A stretch of DNA of 64,000 nt from Streptomyces sp. TRM68416 (GTDB taxonomy: Bacteria > Actinomycetota > Actinomycetes > Streptomycetales > Streptomycetaceae). Each line of letters begins with the position of its first letter. Position 1 is the first letter of the stretch. The position numbers were made by a program, and so were the translations under genes. This document shows, piece after piece, positions 16,490 through 25,119 of the stretch. The stretch lies in assembly GCF_014596915.1 (NCBI RefSeq), contig NZ_JACVWU010000016.1, positions 124,001 through 188,000 of the forward strand, in the 5' to 3' direction. The notes under the pieces are model-generated. The model had not been told where the DNA came from. It did not search any database and worked only from the letters and a program-made list of their open reading frames with translations.

Positions 16490-17836
16490 ATGACCGTCAA
16501 CGGCTCTGACGACGTACTGCTTGTCCACGGCGGAACCCCGCTGGAGGGCGAGATCCGTGTGCGCGGCGCGAAGAACCTCGTGCCGAAGGCCATGGTCGCC
16601 GCACTGCTGGGCAGTGAGCCGAGCCGGCTGCGCAACGTTCCGGACATCCGTGACGTGCGAGTCGTACGCGGCCTGCTGCAGCTGCACGGTGTGACGGTCC
16701 GTCCGGGTGAGGAGCCCGGCGAGCTGGTGATGGACCCCTCGCACGTCGAGAGCGCGAACGTCGCTGACATCGATGCCCACGCGGGTTCGAGCCGTATCCC
16801 GATCCTGTTCTGCGGCCCCCTGCTGCACCGCCTCGGCCACGCCTTCATCCCCGGCCTCGGCGGCTGCGACATCGGCGGCCGGCCGATCGACTTCCACTTC
16901 GAGGTGCTGCGGCAGTTCGGCGCGCGCATCGAGAAGCGGGCGGACGGCCAGTACCTGGAGGCGCCGACGCGGCTGCGCGGCACGAAGATCCGGCTGCCGT
17001 ACCCGTCCGTGGGCGCGACCGAGCAGGTGCTGCTGACGGCCGTCCTCGCCGAGGGCGTCACCGAGCTCTCGAACGCGGCCGTGGAGCCGGAGATCGAGGA
17101 CCTGATCTGCGTTCTGCAGAAGATGGGCGCCATCATCGCGATGGACACCGACCGGACCATCCGAGTCACGGGTGTGGACCGGCTCGGCGGCTACAACCAC
17201 CGTGCCCTGCCGGACCGTCTGGAGGCCGCCTCCTGGGCGTCCGCGGCGCTGGCGACCGAGGGCAACATCTACGTCCGCGGCGCCCAGCAGCGCTCGATGA
17301 TGACGTTCCTGAACACCTACCGGAAGGTGGGCGGTGCCTTCGAGATCGACGACGAGGGCATCCGCTTCTGGCACCCCGGTGGCCAGTTGAAGTCGATCGC
17401 GCTGGAGACGGACGTCCACCCGGGTTTCCAGACGGACTGGCAGCAGCCGCTGGTGGTGGCCCTCACCCAGGCCACGGGCCTGTCCATCATCCACGAGACG
17501 GTCTACGAGTCCCGCCTCGGCTTCACCTCCGCGCTCAACCAGATGGGCGCCCACATCCAGCTCTACCGCGAGTGCCTGGGCGGCTCCGACTGCCGCTTCG
17601 GCCAGCGCAACTTCCTGCACTCGGCGGTCGTTTCCGGCCCGACCAAGCTCCAGGGCGCCGACCTCGTCATCCCCGACCTGCGCGGCGGCTTCTCCTACCT
17701 CATCGCCGCCCTCGCGGCCCAGGGCACCTCCCGGGTCCACGGCATCGACCTCATCAACCGCGGCTACGAGAACTTCATGGAAAAGCTCATGGAACTGGGC
17801 GCGAAGGTAGAACTCCCGGGCAAGGCGCTCGGCTGA
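16490..17836 (+). CDS. murA: UDP-N-acetylglucosamine 1-carboxyvinyltransferase (MurA)
   Basis: A 448-residue cytosolic enzyme catalysing the first committed step of peptidoglycan synthesis: enolpyruvyl transfer from PEP to UDP-GlcNAc. The substrate-binding Lys28-Asn29 is in RVRGAKNLVPKA, and Cys126 in GLGGCDIGGRPIDFH is the residue that attacks PEP and is the target of fosfomycin; because Cys (not Asp) is present, sensitivity to fosfomycin is expected. ATG 16490 begins the conserved N-terminus; an upstream extension to 16391 lacks family support. A strong terminator follows at 17849-17891. Confidence 0.95.
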   Translation: MTVNGSDDVLLVHGGTPLEGEIRVRGAKNLVPKAMVAALLGSEPSRLRNVPDIRDVRVVRGLLQLHGVTVRPGEEPGELVMDPSHVESANVADIDAHAGSSRIPILFCGPLLHRLGHAFIPGLGGCDIGGRPIDFHFEVLRQFGARIEKRADGQYLEAPTRLRGTKIRLPYPSVGATEQVLLTAVLAEGVTELSNAAVEPEIEDLICVLQKMGAIIAMDTDRTIRVTGVDRLGGYNHRALPDRLEAASWASAALATEGNIYVRGAQQRSMMTFLNTYRKVGGAFEIDDEGIRFWHPGGQLKSIALETDVHPGFQTDWQQPLVVALTQATGLSIIHETVYESRLGFTSALNQMGAHIQLYRECLGGSDCRFGQRNFLHSAVVSGPTKLQGADLVIPDLRGGFSYLIAALAAQGTSRVHGIDLINRGYENFMEKLMELGAKVELPGKALG

Positions 17837-17848
17837 CACACACGCGTA

Positions 17849-17891
17849 CGCCGAAGGGCGGCCACCCGGGTTGGGTGGCCGCCCTTCGGCG
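17849..17891. terminator. murA terminator, perfect 19-bp stem
   Basis: Arms 17849-17867 and 17873-17891 are fully complementary with a 5-base loop, 12 bases after the murA stop. The 3' side on the plus strand is GTTTGTGG, a weak T stretch. It may also serve the convergent hupA gene. Confidence 0.85.
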
Positions 17892-17896
17892 TTTGT

Positions 17897-17972
17897 GGGG
17901 CGCGCCCCGCAGGGGCGCAGCCCTAGGGGCGCGGGGAACTGCGCGACCAGCCACAACGGACCGTCAGACTGC
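17897..17972 (+). repeat. Dispersed Streptomyces intergenic repeat (AGGGGCGCGGGGAACTGCGCGA type)
   Basis: The stretch containing GGGGCGCGGGGAACTGCGCG and then CCAGCCACAACGG is a sequence I recognise as one of the most abundant intergenic repeats of streptomycetes. A 17-base hairpin GCGCCCCGCAGGGGCGC precedes it. A longer relative of the same family occurs at 52828-52901. Function unknown. Confidence 0.6.
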
Positions 17973-18024
17973 GACGGCGCCCTGCGTCTACGGCGCTCAG
18001 TCCCCGGCGCTCGAAGCGGAGCGC

Positions 18025-18306
18025 TTACTTGCCCTTGGCGGCTTCCTTCAGCTTGCTGCCCGCGGAGACCTTCACGCTGTAGCCGGCCGGGATCTGGATC
18101 GGGTCGCCGGTCTGCGGGTTGCGCGCGGTGCGAGCGGCGCGGTGGGTGCGCTCGAAGGTCAGGAAGCCGGGGATGGTGACCTTCTCGTCGCCCTTGGAGA
18201 CGATGTCGCCGACGACCTCGGCGAACGCGGCCAGCACGGCGTCGGCGTCCTTGCGGGTCACCTCGGCGCGGTCGGCCAGCGCGGCCACCAGCTCACTGCG
18301 GTTCAT
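18025..18306 (-). CDS. hupA: HU-family nucleoid-associated DNA-binding protein
   Basis: A 93-residue histone-like protein: the dimerisation helices MNRSELVAALADRAEVTRKDADAVLAAF and the DNA-binding arm TARNPQTGDPIQIPAGYSVKVSAGSKLK with the conserved Pro-containing GFLTFERTHRAARTARNP. It is the short HU without the lysine-rich tail found in HupS, so it corresponds to vegetative HupA (SCO2950 by recall). ATG 18306 has GGGAG nine bases upstream. It bends and compacts chromosomal DNA. Confidence 0.92.
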   Translation of the reverse strand: MNRSELVAALADRAEVTRKDADAVLAAFAEVVGDIVSKGDEKVTIPGFLTFERTHRAARTARNPQTGDPIQIPAGYSVKVSAGSKLKEAAKGK

Positions 18307-18546
18307 GTTGTTACTCCCGTGTTCTAACTTGCCGTTGAGGCGTGCCACGCGGCGGAGCCGCATGTTGGGCGCTGTGAAGCCCGATGCGCTCGCGCCCAGG
18401 GACGCATCCTGCCCCTACCTGCGGCGGGAAAGCCAATCCGGCACCCGTCGGAGTCGTGAGAACACCCTAGGGAGTCACACGAAAGGCCTGCGCGTGCCCG
18501 CCAACCTAACGGGCGGCCACAGGCCCGCGGTCCCGCGACGCGCCGG

Positions 18547-18582
18547 TGCCAGGGCCATGAGGCGATCCTCACAGCCCTGGCA
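18547..18582 (-). terminator. Imperfect hairpin after the malic enzyme gene
   Basis: Outer 9-bp arms TGCCAGGGC/GCCCTGGCA and inner GAGG/CCTC arms around CGAT, 21 bases beyond the malic enzyme stop. No T tract. It also lies in the hupA upstream region, so a regulatory role cannot be excluded. Confidence 0.55.
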
Positions 18583-18603
18583 CAGTACGACATGGCTACG
18601 ACA

Positions 18604-20025
18604 TCACGCCGAAGCGCCCGCAACCGCGGCCTTGGCGGCCTCCCGCACCGCTCCCGCGACCGCGCCCGCGACCTTGTCGTTGAAGACGCTCGGGATGATG
18701 TAGTTCGGGTTCAGCTCGTCCTCGGTCACCACGTCCGCCAACGCCTTCGCGGCCGCGAGCATCATCTCGGTGTTGACCGTGCGGGACTGCGCGTCCAGCA
18801 GACCGCGGAAGACACCCGGGAAGACCAGCACGTTGTTGATCTGGTTCGGGAAGTCGGAGCGGCCGGTGGCCACGACCGCCGCCGTCTGGCGGGCGACCGC
18901 CGGGTCGACCTCGGGGTCCGGGTTCGCGAGCGCGAACACGATGGCGTCCTTGGCCATGCCGGCCACGTCGTTGCCGTCGATGACGTTCGGGGCGGAGACG
19001 CCGATGAAGACGTCGGCGTCGCGCACAGCCTCCTTCAACGTCCCCGTCAGGCCCTCGGGGTTGGTGTTGTCGGCGATCCAGCGCAGCGGCGAGTCCGCGG
19101 CGGCCTCCACCAGGTCCTCGCGGCCGGCGTGCACGACGCCGTGGATGTCGGCGACGACGGCGTTCTTCACCCCGGCGGCGAGCAGCAGCTTGAGGATGGC
19201 CGTACCGGCCGCGCCGGCACCGGACATGACGACCCGGATGTTCTCGATCGCCTTGCCTGCCACGCGAAGTGCGTTGGTGAGGGCGGCGAGTACGACGATC
19301 GCGGTGCCGTGCTGGTCGTCGTGGAAGACGGGGATGTCGAGGGCCTCGCGCAGCCGGGCCTCGATCTCGAAGCAGCGGGGGGCGGAGATGTCCTCCAGGT
19401 TGATGCCGGCGAAGCCGGGGGCGATGGCCTTGACGATCTCGACGATCGCGTCGGTGTCCTGGGTGTCGAGGCAGATCGGCCAGGCGTCGATGCCGGCGAA
19501 CCGCTTGAAGAGGGCCGCCTTGCCCTCCATGACCGGCAGCGCGGCCTTGGGGCCGATGTTGCCGAGGCCGAGCACGGCGGAGCCGTCCGTCACAACCGCA
19601 ACGGAGTTGCGCTTGATGGTGAGGCGGCGGGCGTCCTCGGGGTTCTCGGCGATCGCCATGCAGACGCGGGCCACGCCCGGCGTGTAGATCATGGAGAGGT
19701 CGTCACGGTTGCGGATGGGGTGCTTCGACGCCATCTCGATCTTGCCGCCGAGGTGCATCAGGAACGTACGGTCGGAGACCTTGCCCAGCGTGACGCCCTC
19801 GATGCCGCGCAGCTGCTCGACGATCTCGTCGGCGTGTGCCGTGGAGGTGGCGGCGATGGTGACGTCGATGCGGAGCTTCTCGTGCCCGGAGGCGGTGACG
19901 TCGAGGCCGGTGACCGAGCCTCCGTGGGACTCGACGGCCCCGGTGAGCTGGGAGACCGCGGTTCCGCTCGCGGGCACCTCCAGCCGGACCGTCATCGAGT
20001 AGGAGACGCTGGGCGCCGTTGCCAT
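18604..20025 (-). CDS. NAD-dependent malic enzyme with N-terminal ACT domain
   Basis: A 473-residue enzyme converting malate to pyruvate and CO2, linking the TCA cycle to pyruvate and acetyl-CoA supply. Residues 1-85 form an ACT-like regulatory domain; the catalytic part shows Tyr114 in YTPG, Lys160 in GNIGPKA, the metal-binding EDISAPRCFE (211-220), FHDDQHGTA (234-242) and the dinucleotide loop GAGAAG (269-274). By recall the S. coelicolor ortholog SCO2951 prefers NAD; cofactor specificity is not proven by sequence. The enzyme is of the short bacterial type without the phosphotransacetylase tail. Confidence 0.92.
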   Translation of the reverse strand: MATAPSVSYSMTVRLEVPASGTAVSQLTGAVESHGGSVTGLDVTASGHEKLRIDVTIAATSTAHADEIVEQLRGIEGVTLGKVSDRTFLMHLGGKIEMASKHPIRNRDDLSMIYTPGVARVCMAIAENPEDARRLTIKRNSVAVVTDGSAVLGLGNIGPKAALPVMEGKAALFKRFAGIDAWPICLDTQDTDAIVEIVKAIAPGFAGINLEDISAPRCFEIEARLREALDIPVFHDDQHGTAIVVLAALTNALRVAGKAIENIRVVMSGAGAAGTAILKLLLAAGVKNAVVADIHGVVHAGREDLVEAAADSPLRWIADNTNPEGLTGTLKEAVRDADVFIGVSAPNVIDGNDVAGMAKDAIVFALANPDPEVDPAVARQTAAVVATGRSDFPNQINNVLVFPGVFRGLLDAQSRTVNTEMMLAAAKALADVVTEDELNPNYIIPSVFNDKVAGAVAGAVREAAKAAVAGASA

Positions 20026-20416
20026 GGCCGACTTCCTCTGCTTTCACCGTGTGACACCAGGTATTGCCGTCCGATCGTCGCACCTACCACTGAGTACGTG
20101 GTAGCCGCCCAGGATTGCGCTCTTTTTGTTCATGGACGGGCATCGATTTCGGAAAACGACTTCCACCATACGAGAGGTGATCGATCGATGCACCCCAAGG
20201 CGGCCCAGAAGGCGGTCCAAAGAGAGAGGCCCACGTCACACTGGGTGACGTGGGCCTCTTCTGCAATGACGCCGTTCAATGACACCGACCCGCCATGCTC
20301 GCCTCGCGGCAAGTGGTCGCTCGTAGCGACGAAGGTTGGGCCCGGGGGCTTGGATCGGGCCGGTGCCACACCCAGGCTAACAAACCGATCCCCCAAGACC
20401 ATTCCCGTCCCGGGAG
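20026..20416. other. Intergenic region, 391 bp, between malic enzyme and HelD-like gene
   Basis: It holds the helD terminator (20225-20259) and the presumed malic enzyme promoter. A 60-codon minus-strand frame at 20084-20266 overlaps the terminator and has no recognisable family features, so I do not call it a gene. Confidence 0.55.
20225..20259 (-). terminator. Hairpin terminator downstream of the HelD-like gene
   Basis: Fifteen-base complementary arms (20225-20239 and 20245-20259) with a 5-base loop, CACTGG-type centre, flanked by TCTCTTTGG on the minus strand. It ends transcription from the right before the malic enzyme promoter. Confidence 0.75.
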
Positions 20417-22786
20417 TCAGTCCCTGAGCAGGTCCGGAACCCCGGTCGCGTCCGGCTCGTCCCGCTCCCCCGACACGACCGTGAGCTGCTGGGTCGCACG
20501 GGTGAGGGCGACGTAGAGCACGCGCAGGCCGGCCGGTGACTCGTCGGCGATCTCCGCGGGCGACACGACGATCGTCGCGTCGTACTCCAGGCCCTTGGCC
20601 TCCAGGCTGCCGAGGGCCACCACCCGGTCGCCGAGTCCGGCGAGCCAGCGGGCCGCCTCCGCGCGGCGCTGCATGGCGACGACCACGCCGACCGTGCCGT
20701 CGACCTGTTCCAGCAGCCGGGCCGCCTCCTCGCGGACCGTGTGGGCGAGCGAGTCCCGGACGACGGCGAACCGCGGCCGGACGCCCGTGGAGCGCACCGC
20801 GGAGGGCGCCTCGGAGCCGGGCATGGCCAGGGCCAGCACCTTCGCGGCCAGCTCGGCGATCTCGGCGGGGTTGCGGTAGTTCACGGTGAGCTCGAAGCGG
20901 CGGCGCGGGCGGGTGCCGAGGGCCTCGTCGCGGGCCTGGGCGGCCTCGTCCGGGTCGGACCAGGAGGACTGGGCCGGGTCGCCGACGACCGTCCAGGTGG
21001 CGTGCCGGCCGCGGCGGCCGACCATCCGCCACTGCATGGGCGTGAGGTCCTGGGCCTCGTCGACGATGACATGGGCGTACTCGACGCGCTCCTGGGCGAG
21101 GCGCTCGGCGCGCTCGCGCTGGGTCTCCTCGCGCACCGGCATCAGCTCCTCCAGGCCGGTGAGCTGGTCCAGCGGGTCCAGTTCGCGCCGCTTCTTCGGC
21201 CGGGCCGGGGCGCCGAGGATCGCCTGGAGCTCGTCGAGTACGGCGATGTCGTGCACCGAGTAGCCGTCGCGGCGCAGGGAGCGGGCGACGCGGCGGACCT
21301 CGCCGGGGTTGAGCACGCGCCGGGCCCAGCGGCCGAGCCGCTTCTCGTCGGCCATGGCCGACAGCACGGCCTTCGGGGTCAGCTCGGGCCACCAGGCGTC
21401 GAGGAACTCGGTGAAGGAGTCCTCGCCGGTCACGTCCTCGTCGAAGGAGGAGCGCAGCTCGGCGGCGAGCTCGGGGTCGGTGTGCCGGGCGGCGGCCCCG
21501 GACTGCTCCCACAGGGCGTCCAGGAGCAGCTTGCGGGCGCGCGGGCGCAGCAGGTTGACGGGGGCGGTACCGCCGAGGGCGGCCCGGCGGATACGTTCCA
21601 GCGCGTCCGCCTCCAGCTCGAGGCGGCGCCCGAAGGCGACGACGCGCAGCCGGGTCGGGGGCCCGGCGGGGGCCTGTGAGGGAGCCTCGTCAGCGTCCTC
21701 CCCGAAGGCGAGCTGCCCGGTGGCCGGTCCCGGCCGGCCCAGCTCCAGCGCTCCCCGCGCCGCCTTCCTGAGCACCTTGAGCATGCGGTAGGAGCCCTTG
21801 GCGCGGGCCGTGGCCGGGGAGTCGTAGAGCGTGGCCTCGACGCCGTCGACGAGTGAGCCGATGGCCCGGATGGCGACCTGGCCCTCCTCGCCGAGCGAGG
21901 GCAGCACGCCCTCGGTGTACGCCACCAGCAGCGGGGTCGGGGAGACGATCAGGATGCCGCCCGCGTACCGGCGCCGGTCCTGGTAGAGGAGGTAGGCCGC
22001 CCGGTGCAGGGCGACGGCCGTCTTGCCGGTGCCGGGGCCGCCCTCGACGTAGGTCACGGAGGCGGCGGGGGCGCGGATGACGAGGTCCTGCTCGGCCTGG
22101 ATGGAGGCGACGATGTCCCGCATGGTGTGGGTGCGCGCCTGGCCGAGGGCGGCCATCAGGGCGCCGTCGCCGATGACGGGCAGTTCCCGGCCGTCGAGGA
22201 AGGCCTTGAGCTCGGGGCGCATCAGGTCGTCCTCGACGCCGAGGACCCGGCGCCCCTTGGAGCGGATGACCCGGCGCCGCACGACCCGGCCGGGGTCGAC
22301 GGGGGTGGAGCGGTAGAAGGGGGCGGCGGCGGGCGCCCGCCAGTCGATGACCAGCGGCGCGTAGTCGTGGTCGAGGACACCGATCCGGCCGATGTGCAGG
22401 GTCTCGGCGATGTCGGCGGTGTTGTCGTCCCGTACCGCGCCCTCGGCCGGTTCCACGGCGGTGTAGGCGCCGTCGGGGCCCTTCTTGCCGTCCTTGCCGA
22501 GCAGGAGGTCGATCCGGCCGAAGAGGAAGTCCTCGTACTCGTTGTTCAGCCGGTTCAGGTGGACGCCCGCCCGGAAGACCTGCGCATCGCGCTCGGCCAG
22601 CGCGCCGGGCGTGCCGACCTGGCCGCGCTTGGCCGCGTCGTGCATGAGGAACTCCGCCTCGTGGATCTTCTCCTCAAGGCGTCGGTACACCCGGTCCAGG
22701 TGTTCCTGTTCGACGCTGATCTCACGGTCCCGGACCGAGTCCGGGACCGCGCCGACCGCGGTTTCCTGTTGAGCCTGAGCGGCCAC
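20417..22786 (-). CDS. helD: HelD-like RNA polymerase-associated UvrD-family ATPase
   Basis: A 789-residue SF1 helicase-fold protein. The first about 95 residues form a coiled-coil (VEQEHLDRVYRRLEEKIHEAEFL... NRLNNEYEDFLFGRIDLL), as in the arm that HelD inserts into the RNA polymerase secondary channel. The DWRAPAAAPFY signature (149-158) is followed by Walker A GGPGTGKT (249-256), VIVDEAQDLTPMQWRM (Walker B) and motif VI LYVALTRATQQLTVV. HelD removes stalled RNA polymerase from DNA and recycles it; the Streptomyces relative HelR gives rifamycin tolerance. GTG 22786 has a GAAGGGGG ribosome site that lies in a predicted hairpin. It appears to be the third gene of the sigU-rsuA operon. Confidence 0.87.
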   Translation of the reverse strand: MAAQAQQETAVGAVPDSVRDREISVEQEHLDRVYRRLEEKIHEAEFLMHDAAKRGQVGTPGALAERDAQVFRAGVHLNRLNNEYEDFLFGRIDLLLGKDGKKGPDGAYTAVEPAEGAVRDDNTADIAETLHIGRIGVLDHDYAPLVIDWRAPAAAPFYRSTPVDPGRVVRRRVIRSKGRRVLGVEDDLMRPELKAFLDGRELPVIGDGALMAALGQARTHTMRDIVASIQAEQDLVIRAPAASVTYVEGGPGTGKTAVALHRAAYLLYQDRRRYAGGILIVSPTPLLVAYTEGVLPSLGEEGQVAIRAIGSLVDGVEATLYDSPATARAKGSYRMLKVLRKAARGALELGRPGPATGQLAFGEDADEAPSQAPAGPPTRLRVVAFGRRLELEADALERIRRAALGGTAPVNLLRPRARKLLLDALWEQSGAAARHTDPELAAELRSSFDEDVTGEDSFTEFLDAWWPELTPKAVLSAMADEKRLGRWARRVLNPGEVRRVARSLRRDGYSVHDIAVLDELQAILGAPARPKKRRELDPLDQLTGLEELMPVREETQRERAERLAQERVEYAHVIVDEAQDLTPMQWRMVGRRGRHATWTVVGDPAQSSWSDPDEAAQARDEALGTRPRRRFELTVNYRNPAEIAELAAKVLALAMPGSEAPSAVRSTGVRPRFAVVRDSLAHTVREEAARLLEQVDGTVGVVVAMQRRAEAARWLAGLGDRVVALGSLEAKGLEYDATIVVSPAEIADESPAGLRVLYVALTRATQQLTVVSGERDEPDATGVPDLLRD

Positions 22787-22787
22787 C

Positions 22788-22839
22788 GGGCCCCCTTCTG
22801 ACGTGCTGGGCAGCCGTCAACCGTACGCGAAGGGGGCCC
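22788..22839 (-). promoter_or_regulatory. Hairpin sequestering the ribosome binding site of the HelD-like gene
   Basis: On the minus strand, GGGCCCCCTTC (22839-22829) directly after the rsuA stop is perfectly complementary over 11 bases to GAAGGGGGCCC (22798-22788), which contains the helD ribosome site next to its GTG. In a read-through transcript this would hide the ribosome site or act as an attenuator. The role is inferred. Confidence 0.6.
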
Positions 22840-22849
22840 GTGCGGGAAG

Positions 22850-23674
22850 CTACACGTCGACGTCGACGAGCCTCTTGCCGTCGAACGTCATGACCTCGAA
22901 GTGGTCGATCTCGTCGGGGGTGAAGGCGGCGCCGCCGTGCACGTACAGCGGCTGGCGGGCCTGCTCGGTCTTGGCGTTCGGGATGCCGTAGCCCCAGTTC
23001 GGCACGGACCAGGAGGTGATCGTCTCGCGCTCGCCGTTCTTCCCTACGGCGATCAGGGAGCACTTCTCGGGTCCGGTGACGTTCTTCAGCTCCAGCACGG
23101 CGTGGGTGCCCCAGGCCTTCGGCTCCATGGCGACGGTCGCGGAGACCTTGGTGCTGGCGTTCCGGCCGGAGACCCGCTGCGTCATGACGTCGAAGGCCGC
23201 CTTGGCGGGGCTGGTCTCGTGGGCCGCCTCGTTCGACGTACCGCCGCCGTCGCCGGTGGTCGCGATCGCGGCGACCGGGCCGCCGATGATCAGCGCGGCC
23301 GCCGCGGCCACCATGTAGAAGCTGCGGCGGCGGGTGAGCGCGCGGCGCTCGGCCACCTCGTCGACCAGCTTGGTCACCAGGCGCGGGCTCGGCTTCGCCG
23401 ACAGCGACTCGCCGATGGCGGGCGTGCCGGATCCGGGCAGGTCCGCGAGGGCGGCCAGCATCGGCTCCATCCCGGCGAGTTCGTCGAGCTGCTGGGCGCA
23501 CCACTCGCAGGTCGCGAGGTGCGCCTCGAAAGCGGTTGCCTCGGTGTCGTCGAGAATGCCGAGTGCGTAGGCGCCGACGGTCTCGTGCTCGCTCGCACCG
23601 GAGCCGCCCGAAGATCCCTGCATGGGGCCAGACATACCCGGACCCCCTGCTCCGTATCCCCCGTATGTGTTCAT
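22850..23674 (-). CDS. rsuA: Zinc-finger anti-sigma factor of the sigU pair
   Basis: A 274-residue single-pass membrane protein. The cytoplasmic part carries a ZAS anti-sigma domain with HETVGAYALG and HLATCEWCAQQ (the H-x3-C-x2-C zinc motif), then one membrane segment (FYMVAAAAALIIGGPVAAIA, near residue 120-140) and an extracytoplasmic domain (AAFDVMTQRVSG...YVHGGAAFTPDEIDHFEV) that could sense envelope signals. Its ATG overlaps the sigma gene stop by one base (TGATG); a GTG one codon earlier is also possible. By recall of S. coelicolor SCO2953, it holds SigU inactive. Confidence 0.87.
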   Translation of the reverse strand: MNTYGGYGAGGPGMSGPMQGSSGGSGASEHETVGAYALGILDDTEATAFEAHLATCEWCAQQLDELAGMEPMLAALADLPGSGTPAIGESLSAKPSPRLVTKLVDEVAERRALTRRRSFYMVAAAAALIIGGPVAAIATTGDGGGTSNEAAHETSPAKAAFDVMTQRVSGRNASTKVSATVAMEPKAWGTHAVLELKNVTGPEKCSLIAVGKNGERETITSWSVPNWGYGIPNAKTEQARQPLYVHGGAAFTPDEIDHFEVMTFDGKRLVDVDV

Positions 23675-24252
23675 CACGCCGTCACCCCCCGCTCCTCCAG
23701 CGCCAGCTTCATCGACCGCAGGGCGTAGAACACCCGCGAGCGCACGGTGCCGCTGGGTATGCCCAGCGTCTCGGCCGCCTCATTGACGGTACGCCCCTTG
23801 AAGTACGTCTCGACGAGCACCTCCCGGTGGGCGGGGGTCAGGTCGTCGAGTGCGTCCGACAGCGTCATCAGCCACAGCGCCTTGTCGATCTCGTCCTCCG
23901 CGGGGATGACCTCCAGCGGCGACGGATCGACCTCCTGCGGCCGGGCCTGCCGGCTGCGGTGGCCGTCGATGACGATGCGGCGCGCGACCGTCACCAGCCA
24001 GGGGCGTACCGAACCGGTGGCTCGATTGAGCTGACCGGCGTTCTTCCAGGCACGGATGAGCGTCTCCTGCACGACATCCTCGGCGCGCTGCCGGTCACCG
24101 GCGACCAGCCGGAGGACGTACGCGAGCAGGGGTCCCGCGTGCTCTCTGTACAGGGCACGCATCAACTCCTCGTCAGGTTCCACCGAGGGCTGGGACATGC
24201 GATGTCGGGCCCTCGTTCCACGTTCCTTGGCCACGGCCGCATCCTTGCGCAC
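23674..24252 (-). CDS. sigU: ECF sigma factor SigU
   Basis: An RNA polymerase sigma-70 family factor of the ECF type, about 192 residues. Region 2 is visible as LYREHAGPLLAYVLRLVAGDRQRAEDVVQETLIRAWKN, region 4 as LPAHREVLVETYFKGRTVNEAAETLGIPSGTVRSRVFYALRSMK. GTG 24252 has GGAGG nine bases upstream; GTG 24258 overlaps that site. The anti-sigma gene follows with a one-base overlap. In S. coelicolor, unrestrained SigU blocks aerial development and changes secreted proteins (recalled from the literature). No obvious SigU promoter motif is assigned here. Confidence 0.9.
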   Translation of the reverse strand: MRKDAAVAKERGTRARHRMSQPSVEPDEELMRALYREHAGPLLAYVLRLVAGDRQRAEDVVQETLIRAWKNAGQLNRATGSVRPWLVTVARRIVIDGHRSRQARPQEVDPSPLEVIPAEDEIDKALWLMTLSDALDDLTPAHREVLVETYFKGRTVNEAAETLGIPSGTVRSRVFYALRSMKLALEERGVTA

Positions 24253-24516
24253 GCCCACCTCCGGTGTCCGGGGGTTCCCCCAGTCGGTCGCTCAACAACC
24301 GGTACGGCGCGGGCCCGTTGAGTGTTCAAAGTGAGGTGACAGTTTTCTTCCGGGTGACATGACGAGGGGGACATGGGCACACATTCCCCCCTCTATGTCT
24401 TTACATTTCTGCCACAGAAGAGAGATCGAGTCGACGAACCCGGAGATGCGCAAGATAAACGCGGTGTAATCGAAATCACTTCAACAATCGTGTCGCAGAA
24501 GGCGCATAACGGACTC

Positions 24517-25119
24517 TCAGGTCCGGGAGAGGGCGGCGCGGCGGCGGTGCCGGGCGACTCTTTCGCGGTTTCCGCAGACCTCACTGGAGCACCAGCGCCT
24601 GCGGCGCCCGCGCGAGGTGTCCAGGTAGACGATCGGGCAGTTGTCGCCCTCGCACTGCCGCAGCCCGGCCCGCGCGACGGGATCGGTGAGCAGCTCCACG
24701 GCGTCCCGGGCGACCGCCCCGAGCAGCGCCGCCCGCTCCGGCGGCCGCGCCAACTCCCGCACCAGCAGACCGTCCTGGGCGCGGACCGCGCGCGGGGCGG
24801 GCGGCGCGGCACGAGCGGTGTCGTTCACACCGGCGAGGGCGCGGTCGTACGACCGCCGGGACCGTTCCTCGGCCTGCAGCGCGCCGCGCACCAACTGCCC
24901 GACCCTTCCCCGCAGTTCCCGGAAGCCCACCAGCCAGGAGGCGTCGGCGTGCGTGAGCACCGTCCCCGGCGGGACGAGGCCGGAGCCGGTGATCCAGGCG
25001 CACAGCACCTGCACGGAGTCCAGCCGTTCCACGGGGTGGGTGGTCGCGAGGAGGTCCAGACAGATCCGTCCGGCATCGAAGCGCAGCTCGTACGAGACCG
25101 TGGCCGTACCCAGTGCCAT
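24517..25119 (-). CDS. CGNR zinc-finger (ABATE) domain protein, putative regulator
   Basis: A 200-residue protein with an N-terminal ABATE-type domain (FDAGRICLDLLATTHP... LRGRVGQLVRG) and a C-terminal CGNR zinc finger: CEGDNCPIVYLDTSRGRRRRWCSSEVCGNRERVARHRRR, with the four-cysteine C-x4-C...C-x4-C arrangement and the CGNR signature. The family is thought to be stress-linked transcription regulators. ATG 25119 begins the conserved region; the upstream in-frame extension is poorly supported. No partner gene is evident. Confidence 0.88.
   Translation of the reverse strand: MALGTATVSYELRFDAGRICLDLLATTHPVERLDSVQVLCAWITGSGLVPPGTVLTHADASWLVGFRELRGRVGQLVRGALQAEERSRRSYDRALAGVNDTARAAPPAPRAVRAQDGLLVRELARPPERAALLGAVARDAVELLTDPVARAGLRQCEGDNCPIVYLDTSRGRRRRWCSSEVCGNRERVARHRRRAALSRT

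Noticed and set aside
20084..20266. Small 60-codon gene on the minus strand
   Set aside because: It overlaps the terminator hairpin and has no recognisable conserved feature or ribosome site.
20417..24258. Rifamycin-associated element upstream of the HelD-like gene
   Set aside because: I see no RAE-like inverted repeat; the hairpin there overlaps the ribosome site and differs in sequence.
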